Assembly: GCA_026936325.1 (NCBI GenBank)
Contig: JAPTHN010000013.1
Span: 13,965,415-14,029,414, forward strand
Direction: 5' to 3'
Length of the DNA stretch: 64,000 nucleotides
From: Platynereis dumerilii
Lineage: Eukaryota > Annelida > Polychaeta > Phyllodocida > Nereididae
The first letter of the stretch is position 1. Each line of letters begins with the position of its first letter. Below are positions 1 to 10,240 of the stretch, in pieces. Under the pieces are notes generated by a model. The model made no database searches. It was not told the origin of the DNA and saw only the letters and a list, made by a program, of their open reading frames with translations. Both the position numbers and the translations under genes were made by a program.

Positions 1-731
1 GGCGCAGCTAGACAGCTAAAAATACACAGTAGGGTATTGAGTTATCATTAATTTTTTTAGCAACACTTACATTACTTTGTTTAGGTAAGAGCCTATAGCC
101 TGTATTACATCCGGTCTTTTATCTGACATCAGTGCAATGAATTTTTCACTTTATACACATTATTTACATGACTTTGCGCTGCTAAATAACCAAAATGAAG
201 TAATGCAAGTCAATCTCAAATAACCTAATTTCGTTTTCAATCTCTACAGCCAAAATTGTGCCTGACGTCCATTACTGTGTTCAGAGGTTCAACCAGTAGT
301 GCCCCCCATATAGGACCTGTGCCCCCCCAGGTGCCCCCAATATGAACTTTCCAACTCTGGCTAAAATATACAGTTAGTATAGAGGGTGCCCCCCCAGAGA
401 ATTGCGTGCCTCCCCAGGTGCCCCCCCCCCCCGCTCGAGACTGCCTAGTTATGCCATTGGGTTCAACCGTGTATCATACAATCGGTAAATAATTTGATTT
501 AAGAAAAGTAAGTTAATAAACATTTGTTAAAAAATGTGACCTTTTTACTTTAAGTTGGAGAAGGACGGTTGGGCTTGGGAAGCTAGGAATGCAAATGAGT
601 GGAAGTGCATGGATTCCAGGGCCGATCCAGAAAATGTTGTAGGGGGGGGGGCCTGTGTTTCACTTACTCCAAGAACAGCAAAGACAATTGGACGCCATTG
701 CTATCCCAGCTGTCATAAATATCGGTCTTTG
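1..731. other. Intron of the second TTLL10-like gene, no feature recognised apart from C-rich blocks
   Basis: Probably intronic. From 298 to 435 there are repeated GTGCCCCCC-type blocks, and a G-run lies at about 642-650. The next expected TTLL10 exon (ISKP...GKG block) was looked for and not seen. Confidence 0.4.
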
Positions 732-919
732 GGCAACACATAATTGATCTTTAGCTTCTCGGATCCTCTCAAGGCACTTTTTCTACGGTCGGTCGGTCGG
801 ACAAAAAAAAAGTGAAAAAATTTTTCTTCAATGTCAAAAAAAAAATTATTTTTTTTCCATCGGCAGGAAATCTATTGTGTTGGCGGCTCCGCGAAGCTAA
901 GAATCAATTATGTGTGGCC
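732..919 (-). mobile_element. PIF/Harbinger-like MITE, copy 1
   Basis: Inverted copy of the family seen at 3889 and 5700. The ends carry ACACATAATTGATC and GATTCTTAGCTTC motifs as inverted repeats, and GGTCGGTCGG lies inside. The right end GGCC is followed by TTA; the left terminus has drifted. Confidence 0.7.
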
Positions 920-953
920 TTATGACCCAATAGGTTTTCGTGTGATCGCTCAC

Positions 954-1154
954 CTCTGTGATTTCTGAAAAAGGCCTCCCTCTCTACTGGATCAGCAAGT
1001 CTGTAGGTCTCCGGCAGGATATCATAAACAGAGCAGCCCGGCTCTCTCCCTGATTCTCTCCTGATCTTCCTTTCGTAAGCCTGGAGTACGCGGAGTATGT
1101 AGAGTTTATTCGATAGCAGGTAGCTGTTTGGGATGCGGTTCAGCATCTGTTTTC
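954..1154 (-). CDS. Second TTLL10-like gene, exon 4
   Basis: 201 nt reading GKQMLNRIPNSYLLSNKLYI, a basic stretch (YERKIRRESGREPG) and PETYRLADPVEREAFF then RNHR. Acceptor TTCTAG|GA and donor AGAG|GTGAGC. It matches exon 4 of the complete gene residue for residue in the conserved blocks. A PIF/Harbinger-like MITE lies immediately inside the following intron. Confidence 0.9.
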
Positions 1155-4100
1155 CTAGAATATGAATTTGGTAGTGTTACAGACCATAGACTATCAAGTG
1201 AGGTCATATCCATAGTCATATCCCTTTGCAGCCCATTGAAAAAATCCCAAAATAGAGCACAAAATAGTTTAACCTCCTTCCCAGCTATTTGCTTTACAAA
1301 CTAAAGTTAAATCAATACCATCGGCCTGCAAACGATCCTTCAAATGATCTTACCAAACTTCACAAAAATATACAATTTTATGATAAAACCTGGTTTTTAC
1401 CCCATATTTATAGCTATGAAAAAGACAAAAAGTTGTTCATGGCATGCTGGTAGATCGAAAAAATTCTATCTTAACAAAGATTGGCCGGTTTTGAGTCAGA
1501 TTTTGTTGGACTAGCATGCTGGTACTTGTTGAACGGATAAAGCCTCATAAACGACGTCTTGGGTTGCACATCGGTACTAAATATACTTGTGATGAAGCTC
1601 TAAATTTAGCCAGTTGAGGCAAACTTAAAGTGACATTAAGGCAAACTTACAGTGTCGTTAAGGCAAACTCAAAGTGTCGTTACCCTCAAATTCTGACAAC
1701 AAAGAGAGAGAAATAAAGTGCAAGTTTGAACAGACTACAGTCAAAAATCATTGAAGTTGGCCATTGAAAGACCTGATAAGTAATGGATGGATGGATGATT
1801 AGGGCTTCATCTCCAGTATTTATGCACTTGGTTGGCTAATTAGGACAGGAGGAAGACAAGGCAATGACGAGAAGGATGATTAAAACAACCGTCCAACATA
1901 GCCCGACAAGAGCTGGATTGAAACTCTGGACCCAGAGACTGGCAGTCCTAGATTTGTGATGTCTAAGATAAGAAGAAAAGTTATGAGGCAAAGACAGTGT
2001 GAGTCAAATTGTGCTGAGCGACTTCATATAGGCTTCCTTTGAGCATTATGGAATCAATTTCAAAGTCAAACCCAACCAGATTCTATTCAGTAAAATACTT
2101 CATGTCTCATGCCGAGAACAAAAATGTTCATAAAATTATATCAAAGACAAAAACATGCCAATTCATAGCTCAGATAAAAATGGTCCTAAATGCGGCTTAC
2201 GCCTAAAACTTAATACTACACATTAAAAAAAGTAGATATGACGGAAAATGTCTTGAAAACTTTAAAAGGTAAATAGAGGATATTCATCATATTTTCCAAA
2301 TATAGCAGTTTGTACCACTCAACGGTGAAAATTAGCATTATGTACACTGTTGGACATAAAGTCATGTCCAATGGTTTGGTGTTTCATTCATTGACAATGG
2401 AGCGCTGCAGCATAAGATGTGACATCACAATGGTGTCACCATGGTGACGTCTCTCAACCTCTCTTTCACATCAACATTAACAGTTGTTTCTTTTTAGTGC
2501 TAGAGATTTTTTAACTCTAAAAAAAGGGGGAGAGCAAATGGTGGTTAATGACCATATTATGGTGGTTACTTTAACCATTCATTCATTGAAATTGATTTTT
2601 TTTTTGCAAAATGAAGTCTCTGAAATAAGACATGTTCCTCATGATTAAATTTTTTTACCACAATTTGGCTCGTAATTTTCAGAACTTTCTTGAGATAATC
2701 GGGGTTTCATGGTACAGGTAAATTGTGGGACATGAGATAGTACACCCTCAAATGTCATGTACAACTCGGCCTGGCTGCCTCGTTGTACATTGACATTCTC
2801 GGGCGTACATATCTTCATGTCCCACATTTACCAGTTAGACAACTGTAATTTATGGGAGATCCAAAAAATGTAGGAATTAAAGTGGGGGCCCCGTGCCAGA
2901 TATCAGAACTAGTGATGTACCGATCCGATACTAAGGATCAGTATCATTGCCGATCCAGCACTAAAAAGCAATATCGGATCGGATCCGTGGCACTACTCTC
3001 CATTTAGCCAATGGTATCGGAATGGTATCAGAAATCGGTGGTATTGGCAGCAAATACCAGGATCAGTATCGGATCGGAAGTGAAAAAGTGGTATTAGTAC
3101 ATCCCTAATCATAACTTCATTGTTCTCAAAACACTAACCTTCTTGGAAGGAATGGTAGCCGAGGTACCTCCAGGTCTCGGCCCATTTCAAAGTGATGTAT
3201 TGGCTCTTATGGTCATATATCCTGATCCATCCTAACTCAAGCAATGTTTGCGCTATTCTGCAATTAAAAAGATACATTCAAACTTATTTATATAAAACAA
3301 TAAATCACAGTTTTTTAACTCACAGACTTGATGAAAACAGCAAAATGTTGCATCTAGGTCAAGTATCAACTATTTTTTACGCATATCTCCCAAGTGTTTT
3401 GGGATTATTTTGACCCCCTTCTAGATTAGATATCAGAACTAGGGATGTAACGGTCCCATACAAAGGATGGTTTTATGTTGCCCTTGAAAGTTTCATACAA
3501 ATAGGCCATCGTATTTTTCAGCCATGCCAAAAAGGCCTAGGTCCAAGTCCAAATTCACTAACAGACCGGTAGTTAAACCTCACCGAGCAATCATAATACA
3601 ACAGCCATTGGAAAAGCCAGCATCTAACCATTTCGCATGTTAACACCACCGTGCATGCTTAGGACAGGCCTAAGCAATAAACAAACAATCAGATGATATA
3701 GGTTGTTCATATTGCAAAAATTAAGACTTAAAAACGAACAGTCAAAGAAGCGTATTTATATATATATGAGGTCACACTGACCACGAGTGAAATCCACCCC
3801 CAATTATCTTTTTGTCAGCCCCTTAGCGAACCTAATTCGGCAAAAGCATCTCTGTGGCCAGCCTCTTCTGCATAAATCAACACATTTAGGCCACACATAA
3901 TTGATTCTTAGCTTCGCGGACCCACCGACACCATAGATTTCCTGCCGATGGAAAAAAATAATAATAAATTTTCACCTTTTTTTTTGTCCTACCGACCGAC
4001 CCTAGAAAAAGTGCCTTGAGAGGATCCGAGAAGCTAAAGATCAATTATGTCTGGCCTTAGAAGTTGTTTTGGAGATACACATGACACAATCTTTGGAAAA

Positions 4101-6592
4101 AACATAAACCTACCTTAATTTAAAGCTATTAAAATCTGCCAATTTCATGTAAAATTCAACTTGCAGTTTCAGACCATAAATTAATCGATTTTAAGTAGAA
4201 TTCACTTCCAATCAACAATTCTGGAACTTAACTTCATTTATTGCCATTATAATAACAATTAGGTAAATATTCTAATTCGAATGAGTTAAATATGACTAAA
4301 ATCTACTGATTGACGGTTTATTAAATAAATTAGGGACCGTTCAGAATTTATGACTGGGGATGGGAGTTTTGCTGGATCAAGGAACTACCCGTCAAAAATT
4401 GATACCCAACCCTTGAGTTCCATGCAGATTTTTAGTACCCTAACCTTAGGTTTCATGCGTATTTGTATTACCCCCCCCCCCACTAGACATACATAGTAAT
4501 TCACACATATGTACTGTAATGTGCCCTTGGAAGGTAACACATCGATGGTGAAAGTGCAAAACCTTGTATTGAAAAAAACTATCAAACATCTTTTTTTATG
4601 TTAATGTTTATTAATATGTGAGTTATGGTCAACCTGATATATAGAAAGTGACACCCATTTGTAGCATATTTTTTGTCAAAGGTCGTTGACCCCAAGCATT
4701 GATGTTGTAAACCATCAGATGTGATTGAAAATATCGACTTACAAGGTTTTGCACTATCACTTTTTACAAGTAAATTAAAGTGCAAAACCTTGTAACTCGA
4801 TCATTTATCACATTTTAAAGCAACTTGCAGCACTGAATATATTTTCAATCTACGTGTATATAGAAAACATTATAATTTGACCATGACAGATTACAATAAC
4901 GAATTTCATTGAGTGGCCACAATGGCAAGAAAGTGAAAATTTTTTCAAATTTTCGTGCACACTCCTTTTCAATAGCCTACATCACCAAAACAAATATAGG
5001 CAGGTAAAATTTTTCTAATTAGGAAATTTTCTGTGCTCGGAGCCACAAAAAATTAACACAATCATTGTTTTTCAATAATAAAAGGTTGAAATATCCCAAA
5101 ATATGCGCTTCGAAGTTCTGATTTGAGTTACAAGGTTTTGCACTTTCACTTTTTGGAACAAATCAACATACAAGGTTTGGTGAAATCATTCTGTTACAGC
5201 TTCCAAAAATAGCAAACTGGCAAGGTGACCAATCGACAACATGTATTGGATATTGAAATAGTCATTCCACCCAAAATCTAAAAATAGCAAAATTTTGACC
5301 TACAAGGTTATGCACTTTCACCATCGACATACTGATTCGCGGACTTTTGCGAGTAAAAAGCACGTATTTATAAACTGATTTTATATTACGTTTTATGAAA
5401 TTTTTGTTTTGTTATTGGACATGTTGTCAAAAATTAGTAGCCCCCCCCCTTCAGCAGGGTCCCTGATTCCCAGTCATCCTATCGCACGAGACGCCCAGAT
5501 TTTGGCAAGGACGACCAAGATTCGCCAGCATTTTACAATGAATGTCAGAAATGATAAGCTGGGGGCCCTGCTTGTGGTGAAAGACGACCAACATCTGGCA
5601 ACAAATCTGCAACCCTGCCCTTGAGACACATGTGAAAAGGGCAAAACTCCCTTCCCCCCCCGTCATAAATTCTGAACGGTCGCGTATAATGCAGACTTAG
5701 GCCACACATAATTGATTCTTAGCTTCGCGGACCCGCCGACACAATAGATTTACTGCCGATGGAAAAAAAAACTTGAAAAAAAAAAAAAAAATTTTTTGAC
5801 ATTATAAATTTTTTTTTTCACCTTTTCTTTTTGTCCTACCGACCGACCCTAGAAAAAGGGCCTTGAGAGGAATCCGAGAAGCTAAAGATCAATTATGTGT
5901 GGCCTTACCAGCTTTAATGAATTGATTACTTACCAAACTAGATAAGTAAATAATAGATACAGATACTTACAAACCACGCGCCTGTCCTGCAACAAAGAAC
6001 GTCCTTTCGTTCCATGGAAGATTATAAACTTGCATTGTTCTCGGAATATACGATCCAAGTTTAAAAGAACTTTTCTGTGTTGCTGGAATATTCGATCCAA
6101 GTTTAGAAGAACTTTTCTGTGTTGCCGGAATATTCGATCCAAGTTTAGAAGAACTTTTCTGTGTTGCCAGAATATTCGATCCAAGTTTAAAAGAACTTTT
6201 CGGTGTTGCCGGAATATTCGATCCAAGTTTAAAAGAACTTTTCGGTGTTGCCGGAATATTCGATCCAAGTTTAGAAGAACTTTTCTGTGTTACTGGAACA
6301 TTCGAACCAAGTTTAGCAGAACTTTTCAGAGGTATTGAAATATTCGATCCATGACAAAGTTTAGAAGAACTTTTCACAGTTCCTGGAATATTCGATTCAA
6401 CTTTGGAAGAACTTCTCAGTGTTTTTGAAATATTCGATCCATGTTTAGAACTACTTTTTTGTGTTTCCGATACATTCCATTGAAGATCACAAGAACGTGT
6501 TTCTTTAGATGTGTCCTCAGCGGCCACTTCTTCGTCAGAACAGACACATTCAAGATCATCGTGACTTGTCCCTTGATTCTCCTGCCCCACCT
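954..6592 (-). CDS. Second TTLL10-like gene, partial (three internal exons; 3' part beyond the window)
   Basis: Three exons, 5971-6592, 3139-3257 and 954-1154, correspond to exons 2, 3 and 4 of the complete TTLL10-like gene at 12353-22439. Intron phases match and the last two exons have identical lengths (119 and 201 nt). All splice sites are GT-AG and no stop interrupts the frame, so this looks like a live tandem paralogue and not a relic. The catalytic exons would lie left of the window. No counterpart of exon 1 could be found between 6592 and 12353; it may be short, diverged or further off. Introns hold several MITEs and a SINE. The two genes point the same way, with the complete copy upstream. 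Confidence 0.85.
1616..1682 (+). repeat. 22-bp tandem repeat, three units
   Basis: Three consecutive units of the form AAGGCAAACTTAAAGTGTCG plus TT with a few substitutions. Intronic. Confidence 0.8.
1775..1965 (-). mobile_element. tRNA-derived SINE-like repeat, copy 1
   Basis: It shares CTAATTAGGACAGGAGGA and the GAGAAGGATGA segment with 18475-18625, and ACAAGAGCTGGATT with the copy at 27170-27262. In the 27-kb copy the minus strand shows a B-box-like GGTTCAAATCC, so the head is on the right side. The copy is eroded; boundaries are approximate. Confidence 0.55.
2910..3107. mobile_element. hAT-like MITE
   Basis: Terminal inverted repeats TAGTGATGTACCGAT and GTACATCCCTA. Flanks ATCAGAAC and ATCATAAC form an 8-bp target duplication with one mismatch. 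The interior repeats CGATCCGATAC-type words. TAGGGATG termini plus 8-bp duplications are typical of hAT elements. Confidence 0.85.
3139..3257 (-). CDS. Second TTLL10-like gene, exon 3
   Basis: 119 nt reading LIAQTLLELGWIRIYDHKSQ, then YITLKWAETWRYLGYHSFQE. Length and phase are identical to exon 3 of the complete paralogue ([14 protein letters not shown]...LKWVE). Acceptor TTGCAG|AATAG and donor GAAG|GTTAGTG. A hAT-like MITE ends about 30 bases from its donor side (3107). Confidence 0.88.
3440..3540 (+). mobile_element. Possible second hAT-like terminus
   Basis: Starts TAGGGATGTAACGG and is preceded by ATATCAGAAC, the same flank that precedes the MITE at 2910. No matching right end was found, so this may be a truncated relative or a local duplication of the flank. 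Confidence 0.4.
3889..4056 (+). mobile_element. PIF/Harbinger-like MITE, copy 2
   Basis: Starts GGCCACACATAATTGATTCT and ends with the inverted form ATCAATTATGTCTGGCC. It is flanked on both sides by TTA, the three-base target duplication of PIF/Harbinger elements. AT-rich middle, no coding capacity. Confidence 0.85.
4542..5327. mobile_element. Non-autonomous element with terminal motif repeated internally
   Basis: Left end TCGATGGTGAAAGTGCAAAA followed by CCTTGTA; right end is its inverse. The core TTACAAGGTTTTGCACT (or inverse) recurs inside at about 4738, 4778, 5128 and 5170. No coding capacity. Confidence 0.8.
5455..5617 (+). mobile_element. hAT-like MITE with CAGGGTCC ends, copy A
   Basis: Starts CAGGGTCCCTGATTCCC and ends AACCCTG. 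Flanks CCCTTCAG and CCCTTGAG form an 8-bp duplication with one mismatch. Homologous to the inverse of 6995-7140 (shared GAGACGCCCAGATTTT). Confidence 0.82.
5700..5904 (+). mobile_element. PIF/Harbinger-like MITE, copy 3
   Basis: GGCCACACATAATTGATTCT at left and the inverse ATCAATTATGTGTGGCC at right, with TTA on both sides. It has long A and T runs in the middle. It lies 66 bases from the repeat-bearing exon of the second TTLL10-like gene. Confidence 0.88.
5971..6592 (-). CDS. Second TTLL10-like gene, exon 2 with internal 13-residue repeats
   Basis: 622 nt. After an acidic lead (EVGQENQGTSHDDLE) and KETRSCDLQW come ten repeats of a 13-residue unit like ATQKSSSKLGSNIP (one unit has 15 residues), then MQVYNLPWNERTFFVAGQAR. 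RTFFVAG equals RTFYIGG of the neighbour. Acceptor CTTCTCAG|AG and donor TT|GTAAGTATCTG. The exon is three times longer than the neighbour's (196 nt) because of the repeats. The second Gly of YIGG is replaced by Ala-Gly here (FVAGQ), so the paralogue has diverged. Confidence 0.85.
6046..6470 (-). repeat. In-frame 39-bp coding minisatellite, about ten units
   Basis: Inside the second TTLL10-like exon 2. Units begin ATTCGATCCAAGTTTAGAAG on the plus strand and repeat every 39 bp (one 45 bp). All units keep the 13-residue frame. Outer units are more diverged than the central ones, as expected of unequal exchange. The neighbouring paralogue has a single unit at the same place. Confidence 0.9.
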
Positions 6593-6676
6593 CTGAGAAG
6601 AAGTAGAATGGAAATTTGAATGAATTAGTTCCAAAGTTTACTGAAATTTCAGTGTAAATTAAAGATGTAAGTCTCA

Positions 6677-6945
6677 CACATGGAAATGCATAGAACGGAC
6701 ATGAGGTGCTGTATGATGCCACCTCAAGATGAGGTCACCAAATCCTCCATATTGGAACTGCCCTAACACATGACGTCACAATATAGACTAATTATGATGT
6801 GACGTCATGCCATTGTTGTAAGTGACATCACTGTTATTGGTGACGTCACGGTACCATTGTGTCAGGATCAGGGCAGTTCCAAGATGGTGGATTTGGTTGC
6901 TTCATCTGCCACAGCCTCATGTCCGTTCTATGTATTTCTATGTGT
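6677..6945. mobile_element. Palindromic MITE with long inverted repeats and three CRE-like sites
   Basis: Left arm CACATGGAAATGCATAGAAC, right arm the inverse with few changes; arms are about 75 bp. An 8-bp duplication AAGTCTCA lies at 6669-6676 and 6946-6953. TGACGTCA palindromes lie at 6771, 6800 and 6841. A further partial copy of the terminus follows at 6953-6970. hAT-like by its duplication length. Confidence 0.82.
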
Positions 6946-6994
6946 AAGTCTCACACATAGAAATACATATGGTCTCACACTGCTGCAGTACAGA

Positions 6995-7140
6995 CAGGGT
7001 CCCAGATTCGTTGTAAGCTCTTGGGCGTCCTTCCACACATTGTGGAAGCCCAGCTTATTGTTTCATAGTACAAAATCTGGTCGTCCTTCTGAAAATCTGG
7101 GCGTCTCGGGCAATAGGACGACCGGGAATTTGGGACCCTG
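6995..7140 (-). mobile_element. hAT-like MITE with CAGGGTCC ends, copy B
   Basis: 146 bp, CAGGGTCCCAGATTC at left and GAATTTGGGACCCTG at right. A perfect 8-bp duplication AGTACAGA flanks it (6987-6994 and 7141-7148). This is the clearest hAT-type insertion in the window. Confidence 0.9.
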
Positions 7141-7409
7141 AGTACAGAATTGTGCAGCTTCCTGCAGAAGTGCATAAAACCTCTGCAGAATTTGGGCAGC
7201 ATTCTGCAGGTACAAGAAGAAATTTAAATCAGTAGCAGAACCAGGGGGAGGCCTAGGGCCATAGTAAGGGGCCTGGGTCCCCCCTTTAGGCCTAGACCAT
7301 GTAGACCACTGAGATTAATATTAATATTTTGAAGAATATATGCCGCGAATGCCGAAACACCTCTATCTAGCAAGACCAGTGAATGTTATTCCCCCTACCT
7401 AGACCAGTA

Positions 7410-7617
7410 AGACCACCCTGTCAGGATCCACCACCGACAATGTACACATGTATGCACCGGGATTTGCTGGTCAGCCCCTGCAGAAGAGATTTGTAGAAGC
7501 TGTCAAGGCTGAAGCCCATCCGAAGGCGCCGTTTTTTTTCACTGACCACTGTTGCCTCTAAATAGCCCACACCGGTGCTGGCGTAAAACACAAACTCACT
7601 CACTCACTCACTCACTT
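7410..7617. mobile_element. SINE-like repeat ending in (ACTC)n
   Basis: The block ends GGCGTAAAACACAAACTCAC and an (ACTC)n tract to about 7617. A TTTTACGCC stretch beside a GAGT repeat is a layout known from dispersed repeats of gastropods and other marine invertebrates; the family assignment is from memory and tentative. Confidence 0.45.
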
Positions 7618-7740
7618 CACAGACTCCGAGAATTTCAGTGTCAAGCGCCGAAGTGGGAAACAAACTTTTCTTTTTCACCAAAATTCCATAGCCACCTCCC
7701 CCCCCCCTCCAAGATCATCTGATCGGCCCCTAACCGTATA

Positions 7741-8070
7741 GAGGCTGTTCAAAAATTACGTAACGCCGGAGGTGGGGGGAAGGGGTATAAGATAGTGTTA
7801 TGCTGTGTTACAGGGGGGAGGGTGTGGGTGTAAGATTAGATGTTACATAACGCAATTAAATTTTTTGAAACATGAAAAAAATGTAATCGCAGCAATGACG
7901 GTCGGCATACAAAAATTGTATTCTTATTGTTTGTTGAATTTTTTGGAGCATGAGTTATGAATCTAGCAGTGAGTTTGTGCATTTCTGCTGTGTGACCTGT
8001 AAGTGAGGAGCAATCAGGCCAAAACCACGTTTGCATGTTGTGAAACAAACTGTAATTTTTGAATGGCCCC
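7741..8070. mobile_element. Inverted-repeat MITE-like element
   Basis: Left GGCTGTTCAAAAATTACG and right the inverse of GGGGCCATTCAAAAATTACA. The interior has G-rich tracts and no convincing coding frame. The terminal style resembles the 4335-5681 element (GACCGTTCAGAATTTATGAC). Confidence 0.6.
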
Positions 8071-8296
8071 ATAGGGGGGCGGATTGGGGAGATGCATCCC
8101 CCCACAAGACCAAAATTTATCAGACCTGTTTTTATCATGTTTATCAGCGCATTCGTGTTATGTCGCGAGCTATGCATTCTGCAACGCAATAATCTGATGG
8201 ACCCGGGCCCCCCACCAAAATTTTCTGGATCTCCGCCTGTACCGGTAGAGGCTCAGAATATAAATCCCCTTTTGAAAAAATGTCCCAAGTAGTACT

Positions 8297-8617
8297 GTAA
8301 AATGTAGTGGGTTTACAGTCTTCATCTACGTCTTATAGACATATTCTGCCGACTTTACAATTACATCCTTGGCAGGCCAATCCAGAGTCTTTCTCAACTC
8401 CCTGGGGAGTATTCAGCCTTGAACACGGGGTTAACCGCAGGGGCTTAAGAGCTCATTCCAGCACCATCACTGTGGTTGCCTTATTGCCAAGTACCCATTG
8501 CACCTGGGTGGGGTGAGGCAGTGGTTTCAGGAGGATCCTCCATGCCATGGCTGGGATTCGAACCCACGACCTTGCACGCGTGAGTCGAGCACCTTATCCA
8601 TTAGGCCACGGCATTCT
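8297..8617 (-). mobile_element. tRNA-derived SINE, nearly intact
   Basis: On the minus strand the head (8613 down to 8541) is tRNA-like. It has an A box TGGCCTAATGG, a B box GGTTCGAATCC, and acceptor-stem partners TGCCGTG and CATGGCA. A non-tRNA body of about 240 bp follows with GTGCAATGGGTACTTGGCAA. Flanks GTAGTACT at 8289-8296 and 8618-8625 are a perfect 8-bp target duplication. The polymerase III promoter looks intact. It could be misread as a tRNA gene, but the T stem is imperfect and the body is SINE-like. Confidence 0.85.
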
Positions 8618-8709
8618 GTAGTACTTCCCTAGGATGGGCATCGATGGGGACTTCAAGTCACAGACACTAGTGTCTGGTCTCCAAGTACCTGGTACATGTA
8701 AACGGTGTA

Positions 8710-9101
8710 CGGTCAACTAGGCGACAAACCAACTAGGCGACACCCATCAGTACCAACTAGGTGAAAAGAAATTTGGAAATTTTATACCAGTGCAAACTAG
8801 GTGACAAACAGTTCCAACTAGGTGACACAAATTTACACAGCACTTCCAACTAGGTGACACAAGTTCACAAAACACATCCAACTAGGTGACAATACATTTC
8901 CTAATTGACCACCATTGAAGGTGATCTGTCACCTGGTTGGTATCCCCAATAAAATATGTGTCACCTGGATGGTATCTGGGGGGTATCTGCTGTCACCTAG
9001 TTGTCCAAAAAGTGTAGCCTAGTTGGCAGTAGTATGTCACCTAGTTGGTTGTCGCCCAGTTGGTAGTGTTGTAGCCTAGTTGTCTGTCGCCTAGTTGACC
9101 G
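8710..9101. mobile_element. Non-autonomous element built from CAACTAGGYGACA repeats
   Basis: Left end CGGTCAACTAGGCGACA, right end TGTCGCCTAGTTGACCG. Between them the motif CCAACTAGGTGACA recurs several times forward in the left half and inverted (TGTCACCTAGTTGG) in the right half. No coding frame. Confidence 0.82.
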
Positions 9102-9110
9102 GCAATCCAT

Positions 9111-9585
9111 GGGTACATTCGATTCGACCTACTCTAACTACTCCGGAAGTTACGTATCTACTCCTGAATAAACCAATCCAGGAAGTGACTTTTCTACTCC
9201 GGGAGTAAACTACTCCAAGGTTGGTCCAAATCGAACATAACAGAGTAGTTAGAATCGTCATAACTTGGGGGTTCCCTAGCAATTAGAATTCCCCAGTTGA
9301 TGGCAATTACGACATCAATTGACACCCTCAATCGATCGCTCTTAATTTATTGAATTGAAATACGGACATTCACACCATAAAAAAGCAATTAGGCACTAAA
9401 TCAAAGCTTCTGAACTGTCATCTATCTTTGTAAACAATCCTACGTCATGGGATATCCCAATTTCTTGGAGTACTTCCTATCTACTCCAATCTACTCCGAA
9501 CTACTCCCGGAAGTGCAAAACGAATGATCTGGAGTGAACTACTCTACTCCAGGAGGACTTTGGAGCAGCGAAACGAATGTACCCC
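9111..9585. mobile_element. Non-autonomous element with CTACTCC subrepeats
   Basis: Left GGGTACATTCGATTCG, right the inverse of GGGGTACATTCGTTTCG. Near both ends the words CTACTCC and GGAGTAG recur many times. The middle is plain AT-rich sequence. Confidence 0.75.
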
Positions 9586-9586
9586 A

Positions 9587-10113
9587 TGTAAACAACTCAA
9601 CCATGTCAACTGCACAACTTGCCGCAAGCAACTTTAAACTTCAAACTTCAAACAAAGCAAAGTTAAAATGTGTATTGACAATGACACCAGTACTTGGATA
9701 TACAAACAAAGGCTACTCACCCTCATAACCACACGTACAGATCTTCCAGAAGAACAAACTGGAGAGCAAGTCACGAACTACTGGAACATTAACTTTCCAA
9801 CCGAAGCACAACATGTCAGAAATGGCATCCTGCAGTTAATGACGTCACCAACGGGAGGACGTAAAAGGCGGGATAGGCGAGCGGGACGGGACAAGCGGGA
9901 CCAACTAACTGACTTGATATCAGCCCAGGACAACTCGATCTTGATGTGTGTTAATGATTACAGCAGAAAATAAACAATTTGACCTGCAGAAATGACAAAT
10001 TCCTCCAGAGAAGTTTTCTCTTTGCATTCATTCCTATTTGGTAGAGCACTTGAGCAATCAGTGATGGAAATGGGGGCCGGTGGCACTTGGGGGATAAAAA
10101 AAACTGGGGGAGC
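9587..10113. other. Intergenic, no gene recognised
   Basis: An open frame of 101 codons at 9668-9973 has no recognisable domain, splice structure or homologue. A TGACGTCA palindrome lies at 9840. Confidence 0.4.
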
Positions 10114-10240
10114 TCAGGCAGAAGCAGATCCGGGGGGGGGGGGTAGGAGTTCAACGCCCCCGCCCTTGGCATGCATACATTATTTTTACAGCTTCATTCG
10201 CAAACTCCCCCGTCCGACATTTTCTGGATCCGCCCCTGAG
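10114..10240. mobile_element. Probable hAT-like MITE remnant
   Basis: Right end GGATCCGCCCCTGAG is the inverse of a CAGGGGCGGATCC terminus; the left end AGCAGATCCGGGGG is drifted. Similar GGATCCAGAAAATT words recur at 10432 and near 8220. Confidence 0.4.

Larger units (their letters stand above)
4335..5681. mobile_element. Composite inverted-repeat element holding two other elements
   Basis: Termini GACCGTTCAGAATTTATGAC at left and the inverse ending GAACGGTC at right; the inverted match continues into GGGAGTTTTGC. Elements at 4542-5327 and 5455-5617 lie inside it. Superfamily not assigned. Confidence 0.75.

Noticed and set aside
555-743. 62-codon plus-strand frame
   Set aside because: It crosses a G-run and the edge of a MITE, lies in an intron of the minus-strand gene, and has no recognisable feature.
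8541-8613. A functional tRNA gene on the minus strand
   Set aside because: A and B boxes are good, but the T stem is imperfect and the sequence continues into a SINE body inside an 8-bp duplication.
9668-9973. 101-codon plus-strand frame
   Set aside because: No recognisable family, no splice signals and a composition typical of chance; it runs through a G-rich tract.
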